Part shown: piece by piece, positions 6,021-9,709 of the stretch
Position numbering within the stretch: the first letter of the stretch is position 1
Layout: the number at the start of each line of letters is the position of its first letter
Assembly (NCBI GenBank): GCA_903872555.1
Contig: CAIQLE010000259.1
Coordinates: forward strand, 1 to 9,709
Direction of reading: 5' to 3'
DNA: 9,709 nt
From: an uncultured bacterium
GTDB lineage: Bacteria > Pseudomonadota > Gammaproteobacteria > Burkholderiales > Burkholderiaceae_D
Position numbers and translations under genes: made by a program
The notes under the pieces: generated by a model
The model's input: only the letters and a program-made list of their open reading frames with translations
Told to the model about the DNA's origin: nothing
Databases searched by the model: none

Positions 6021-6908
6021 GTGAAACAACTCGCATCCGATCAGACATACATTTCAGGTGGTTCGCCTGCCGGAAACGGAGGACACTGTCTGGCTACACT
6101 CGCCCTAGGTTTCAGCCGTGATCAAGACACCACTCGCCTCACGCAACGCGATCATTTCGGTCCGCTGCGTGTACAGAAACCCTTGTATCCGGAAGGCCCT
6201 TCCACCTGCCATGCCATCATCGTGCATCCACCAGGCGGCGTGGTTGGCGGCGATGAGCTACGCATAGACACCCGGGTCGAAGCCCATGCTCATGCCTTGC
6301 TATCGACGCCTGGAGCTGCCAAGTGGTATCGCGCCAATGGACAGCTCTCGCGGCAGCAGCTGCACATGGAAGTGCAGGCTGGTGCAGCGCTGGAATGGCT
6401 GCCGCAGGAAACCATATTTTTCAATCAGGCCGACATACTGCTGGAGAGCACTGTCGCCTTACAGGGCGATGCACGTTATCTTGGCTGTGAAATTTTGTGC
6501 TTTGGACGTACCGCATCGGGCGAGCGCTTCGATCAGGGCCGCATACGACAAAAACTCACTATCCTGCGCGATGGCAAACCGCTGTGGCTGGAGCAAGGCA
6601 GCCTGCTCGGTGGCAGCGTGCAAATGCAGAGCCCGCTGGGTCTGGCAGGACATACCGTCTGCGCCAGCATGATCGCGGTCGGCTTGTCACTGTCATCCTC
6701 GTTGATGGGCGAATTAAGAGAGCGCTGTATGCAGCTGACTCAGGGCCAGGGGAAATTTGGTGCCACACAAATGAAGTCTGCACTCATCGTTCGCTATCTG
6801 GGCGATTCAAGTGAAGTGGCGCGTCACGTGATGCTTCAGGCCTGGCGCTTGCTGCGCCCTGCATTGCTGGAACGAGAAGCCTCGGAACTACGTATCTGGA
6901 ATACCTGA
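6021..6908 (+). CDS. ureD: Urease accessory protein UreD
   Basis: UreD binds the UreABC apoenzyme in the cytoplasm and, with UreF and UreG, forms the complex through which nickel and CO2 reach the active site. The frame gives 295 aa, within the usual 270-300 range. Family signatures are visible: GPLRVQKPLYPEG (47-59), HPPGGVVGGDELRID (69-83), TPGAAKWYRA (96-105), LEWLPQETIFF (124-134) and a C-terminal LLRPALLEREASELRIWNT. The only standard start before the conserved region is GTG at 6021. It has no visible Shine-Dalgarno, so the start is less certain than the gene; the first 22 residues are poorly conserved in type. It is the first gene of the operon, under the predicted sigma54 promoter, and ends 50 bp before ureA in an AT-rich spacer without a hairpin. 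Confidence 0.94.
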   Translation: MKQLASDQTYISGGSPAGNGGHCLATLALGFSRDQDTTRLTQRDHFGPLRVQKPLYPEGPSTCHAIIVHPPGGVVGGDELRIDTRVEAHAHALLSTPGAAKWYRANGQLSRQQLHMEVQAGAALEWLPQETIFFNQADILLESTVALQGDARYLGCEILCFGRTASGERFDQGRIRQKLTILRDGKPLWLEQGSLLGGSVQMQSPLGLAGHTVCASMIAVGLSLSSSLMGELRERCMQLTQGQGKFGATQMKSALIVRYLGDSSEVARHVMLQAWRLLRPALLEREASELRIWNT

Positions 6909-6958
6909 AACCGATTCAACATAACATCAAAAATCAATAAAAATCACAAGGACCTAGT

Positions 6959-7258
<300 letters not shown>

Positions 7259-7261
<3 letters not shown>

Positions 7262-7273
7262 GCGATCCGCTCA
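7259..7273 (+). other. Small perfect hairpin spanning the ureA stop codon
   Basis: TGAGCG (7259-7264) and CGCTCA (7268-7273) form a perfect 6-bp stem with an ATC loop, whose first bases are the ureA stop codon. No T-run follows, so it is not an intrinsic terminator. It sits 8 bp before the ureB Shine-Dalgarno (CGGAGAAG) and could stabilise or tune the ureA-ureB junction, or be chance. Confidence 0.4.
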
Positions 7274-7291
7274 CAGTCAACGGAGAAGCTC

Positions 7292-7612
7292 ATGATCCCA
7301 GGCGAAATGTTTATAGAAGACGGCGACATTGAACTCAATGTCGGCCGCAAAACCGCCACCCTCAAAGTGGCCAACAGTGGCGACCGCCCAATCCAAGTCG
7401 GCTCGCATTTTCATTTTTTTGAAACCAATCCTGCATTGCAGTTTGAGCGCAGCGTGGCTTATGGCATGCGCCTCAACATTGCTGCGGGCACTGCTGTGCG
7501 CTTTGAACCGGGCCAGGAACGCACCATAGAACTGGTGGCATTGGCAGGCGACAGAAAAGTCTATGGCTTTAACGGCAAAGTGATGGGCAAACTGAAAGAG
7601 ATATCGAAATGA
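7292..7612 (+). CDS. ureB: Urease beta subunit
   Basis: Second structural subunit of urease, which packs against UreC in the trimer. It is 106 aa, typical for separate beta subunits; in some bacteria it is fused to gamma. It begins [19 protein letters not shown] and has the conserved core [19 protein letters not shown] (36-54), [18 protein letters not shown] (58-75) and [10 protein letters not shown] near the end. A clear GGAG lies six bases before ATG at 7292. Its TGA overlaps the ureC ATG by four bases (ATGA), so beta and alpha translation are coupled, as expected for equimolar subunits. Confidence 0.98.
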   Translation: MIPGEMFIEDGDIELNVGRKTATLKVANSGDRPIQVGSHFHFFETNPALQFERSVAYGMRLNIAAGTAVRFEPGQERTIELVALAGDRKVYGFNGKVMGKLKEISK

Positions 7613-9309
7613 GCAAAATATCGCGCAAGGCTTATGCCGAAATGTTTGGACCGACCACGGGTGACCGTATCCGTCTGGCCGACAGTGAACTGTTCATAGA
7701 AATCGAAAAAGATCACACCACCTACGGCGAAGAAGTGAAATTCGGCGGCGGCAAAGTTATCCGTGATGGCATGGGACAGTCACAGCGCGCGCACCGCGAT
7801 GTGATGGATACCGTCATTACGAATGCAGTCATTCTGGATCACTGGGGCATCGTGAAGGCCGACATAGGTATCAAGACCGGTCGCATCGCTGCCATAGGCA
7901 AAGCTGGCAATCCGGATATTCAACCGGATGTCACGATGGCGATTGGCGGCGCGACAGAAATTATCGCGGGCGAAGGCCTGATCGTGACTGCCGGTGGCGT
8001 GGATACGCACATACACTTTATCTGCCCGCAGCAAATCGAAGAGGCACTGATGTCGGGTGTAACTACCATGATCGGTGGCGGCACCGGCCCTGCTGTCGGC
8101 ACGGCGGCCACTACTTGTACACCGGGTCCCTGGCATATTCATTCCATGCTGGCCGCTGCAGATGCCTTCCCCATGAATCTGGGCTTTCTGGGCAAGGGCA
8201 ATGTGAGTCTGCCGCTGCCACTCGAAGAGCAAGTCCAGGCCGGCGCCATCGGTTTGAAACTGCATGAAGACTGGGGCACCACACCTGCCGCCATTGATAA
8301 CTGTCTGTCGGTGGCCGATAAAATGGATGTGCAAGTCGCCATTCACACCGACACGCTGAACGAAGGCGGCTTCCTGGAACACACACTGGCTGCCTTCAAG
8401 GACCGTACAATTCACACCTTCCATACGGAAGGTGCGGGCGGTGGCCATGCGCCCGACATCATTGCCGCGATTGGTCAGGGCAATGTGCTGCCCTCTTCCA
8501 CCAATCCGACTCGCCCTTATACCGTCAACACACTGGATGAGCATCTGGACATGCTGATGGTCTGTCACCATTTGGACCCTGCCATCACCGAAGACATCGC
8601 TTTCGCTGAATCACGCATACGACGCGAGACGATTGCCGCGGAAGACATACTGCATGATCTGGGCGCTATCTCCATGATGTCCTCCGATTCGCAAGCCATG
8701 GGCCGTGTCGGTGAAGTGGTGATGCGCACCTGGCAGACCGCGCACAAAATGAAAACTCAGCGCGGCTCACTGAAAGAGGACAGCAGCCGCAATGATAATT
8801 TCCGCGCCAAACGCTATATCGCCAAATACACGATCAACCCAGCGATTACGCATGGCGTGTCGCATATGGTGGGCTCGATCGAAGTAGGCAAACTGGCCGA
8901 CCTCGTGTTGTGGAAACCTGCCTTCTTTGGTGTCAAACCTTCCATGATCCTGAAGAGCGGCATGATTGCTGCGGCCCAGATGGGTGACCCGAATGCCTCC
9001 ATTCCCACACCGCAGCCTGTGCACTACCGCATGATGTTTGGTGCGTATGGCGGCGGTCTGAAAACTTCCTTCACTTTCGTATCGCAAGCGGCATTCAATG
9101 CCGGCATCGCCGACACCCTGAAACTGAACAAACCGGTAGCAGCAGTAAAAAATACACGCACGCTCAGGAAGTCAGACATGATCCATAACGGCTATACGCC
9201 GACCATGGAAGTCGATACCGAAACTTATGAAGTGCGGGCCGATGGTGATCTGCTGGTGTGCGAACCAGCCAAAGTGCTGCCTATGGCACAACGTTATTTT
9301 CTGTTTTAA
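7609..9309 (+). CDS. ureC: Urease alpha (catalytic) subunit
   Basis: Catalytic subunit with the dinuclear nickel centre, an amidohydrolase-fold TIM barrel. It is 566 aa against 567 in Klebsiella. Every known key residue is present at the Klebsiella number: nickel ligands H134 and H136 ([12 protein letters not shown]), carbamylated K217 ([11 protein letters not shown]), H246 ([10 protein letters not shown]), H272 and D360 ([13 protein letters not shown]); substrate-binding H219; and the mobile-flap pair C319-H320 (MVCHHLDP). The N-terminus ([21 protein letters not shown]) and C-terminus (PMAQRYFLF) are both canonical. I see no truncation or frameshift, so active urease is expected if nickel delivery is intact. 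The start overlaps the ureB stop by four bases, and ureE follows after 14 bp. Confidence 0.99.
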   Translation: MSKISRKAYAEMFGPTTGDRIRLADSELFIEIEKDHTTYGEEVKFGGGKVIRDGMGQSQRAHRDVMDTVITNAVILDHWGIVKADIGIKTGRIAAIGKAGNPDIQPDVTMAIGGATEIIAGEGLIVTAGGVDTHIHFICPQQIEEALMSGVTTMIGGGTGPAVGTAATTCTPGPWHIHSMLAAADAFPMNLGFLGKGNVSLPLPLEEQVQAGAIGLKLHEDWGTTPAAIDNCLSVADKMDVQVAIHTDTLNEGGFLEHTLAAFKDRTIHTFHTEGAGGGHAPDIIAAIGQGNVLPSSTNPTRPYTVNTLDEHLDMLMVCHHLDPAITEDIAFAESRIRRETIAAEDILHDLGAISMMSSDSQAMGRVGEVVMRTWQTAHKMKTQRGSLKEDSSRNDNFRAKRYIAKYTINPAITHGVSHMVGSIEVGKLADLVLWKPAFFGVKPSMILKSGMIAAAQMGDPNASIPTPQPVHYRMMFGAYGGGLKTSFTFVSQAAFNAGIADTLKLNKPVAAVKNTRTLRKSDMIHNGYTPTMEVDTETYEVRADGDLLVCEPAKVLPMAQRYFLF

Positions 9310-9323
9310 GGCCAGACCCACTC

Positions 9324-9709
9324 ATGCTCACACTGAACACTAAAGTCGATCACGCCGCAGAGATTGCGGGTGAACTTGTACTGCCTTATGAATTGCGCGA
9401 AAAAAGCCGTCTGCGTGCCAGCCTCGTCTCTGGAGAAGAAGTAGCGGTCTTCACCCTGCGCGGCACCGTACTGCGCCATGGTGATTTACTAAAAGGTGAT
9501 GATGGCCGCATCGTTAAGATCAGCGCCGCCGCAGAAGCCACCTACCGCGTGGAATGCGCGTCGCCGCATGCCTTGCTGCGTTGCGCCTTCCATCTGGGAA
9601 ATCGCCACACACAGGCGCAGGTGGGTGAAGGCTATCTGCGCATACGCAAAGATGTCGTCTTGAAGGATATGCTGGCTGGACTGGGCGCAACGGTGCTGGA
9701 AGAACAAGC
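9324..9709 (+). CDS. ureE: Urease nickel metallochaperone UreE, 3' end cut by window
   Basis: UreE is a dimeric cytoplasmic nickel-binding protein that hands Ni to the UreDFG-apourease complex. The visible 128 residues begin MLTLNTKVDHAAEIAGELVLPYELREKSR. The N-terminal peptide-binding domain continues through SGEEVAVFTLRGTVLRHGD, and the metal-binding domain starts at YRVECASPHALLR. The strictly conserved GNRH (92-95) supplies H95, equivalent to the interface nickel ligand H96 of Klebsiella. The histidines at 110 and 112 of the Klebsiella protein are not matched (YLRIRKDVVLKDML). The C-terminal tail, often His-rich, lies outside the window. ATG at 9324 is 14 bp after ureC; the nearest purine-rich stretch, AAGG, is 13 bp upstream, so initiation may rely on coupling to ureC. 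Confidence 0.95.
   Translation, partial: MLTLNTKVDHAAEIAGELVLPYELREKSRLRASLVSGEEVAVFTLRGTVLRHGDLLKGDDGRIVKISAAAEATYRVECASPHALLRCAFHLGNRHTQAQVGEGYLRIRKDVVLKDMLAGLGATVLEEQ

Noticed and set aside
5775..6029. Minus-strand frame of 84 codons covering the gap before ureD
   Set aside because: No ribosome binding site and no recognisable domain. It overlaps the predicted sigma54/NtrC region and the end of the membrane-protein gene.
6286..6814. Alternative plus-strand frames inside ureD
   Set aside because: They are out-of-frame shadows of ureD, which shows continuous family motifs across the same stretch.
7780..8571. Open minus-strand frame of 263 codons opposite ureC
   Set aside because: It is antisense to the most conserved part of ureC. 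Its product shows no recognisable motif, and the composition is what antisense to a codon-biased gene gives.

Overview
The window reads as ordinary chromosome of a betaproteobacterium, most likely Burkholderiales and possibly Oxalobacteraceae. This is inferred from moderate GC content, a Burkholderiales-type phasin, and a urease operon in the order ureD-ureA-ureB-ureC-ureE. No database search was possible, so the taxonomic call is tentative. Coding density is high. I see no mobile elements, phage genes, CRISPR arrays, rRNA or tRNA.

Left part (1-4384, all minus strand). A nearly complete D-alanyl-D-alanine endopeptidase (PBP7/PbpG) runs off the left edge. It has its own sigma70-type promoter at 1079-1113. 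To its right is a tightly packed four-gene unit transcribed right to left: an EamA/DMT-family permease, a hotdog-fold acyl-CoA thioesterase, a nitroreductase and a tartrate/D-malate dehydrogenase. Successive genes are separated by 10 bp, a 4-bp ATGA overlap and 4 bp, so they are almost certainly co-transcribed.

Middle (4385-5812, plus strand). A phasin gene has a near-consensus promoter (TTGACA, 16 bp, TAAAAT), a strong Shine-Dalgarno and a very clear intrinsic terminator, so it forms a monocistronic unit. It implies polyhydroxyalkanoate storage. A small multi-pass membrane protein with a MASE1-like look follows; its function is unknown.

Right part (5813-9709, plus strand). The urease cluster begins with the accessory gene ureD, continues with the structural genes ureA, ureB and ureC, and ends in a truncated ureE. 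UreC keeps every nickel-binding and catalytic residue. The 208-bp gap before ureD carries a near-perfect sigma54 (-24/-12) element with two candidate NtrC boxes 32 bp apart upstream of it. The likely logic is that urease is made under nitrogen limitation, when NtrC activates RNA polymerase-sigma54. UreD then joins UreABC as a scaffold, and UreE delivers nickel; ureF and ureG would be expected beyond the right edge.

I found no convincing undescribed system. The most informative non-coding signal is the sigma54/NtrC region. The least explained gene is the MASE1-like membrane protein.
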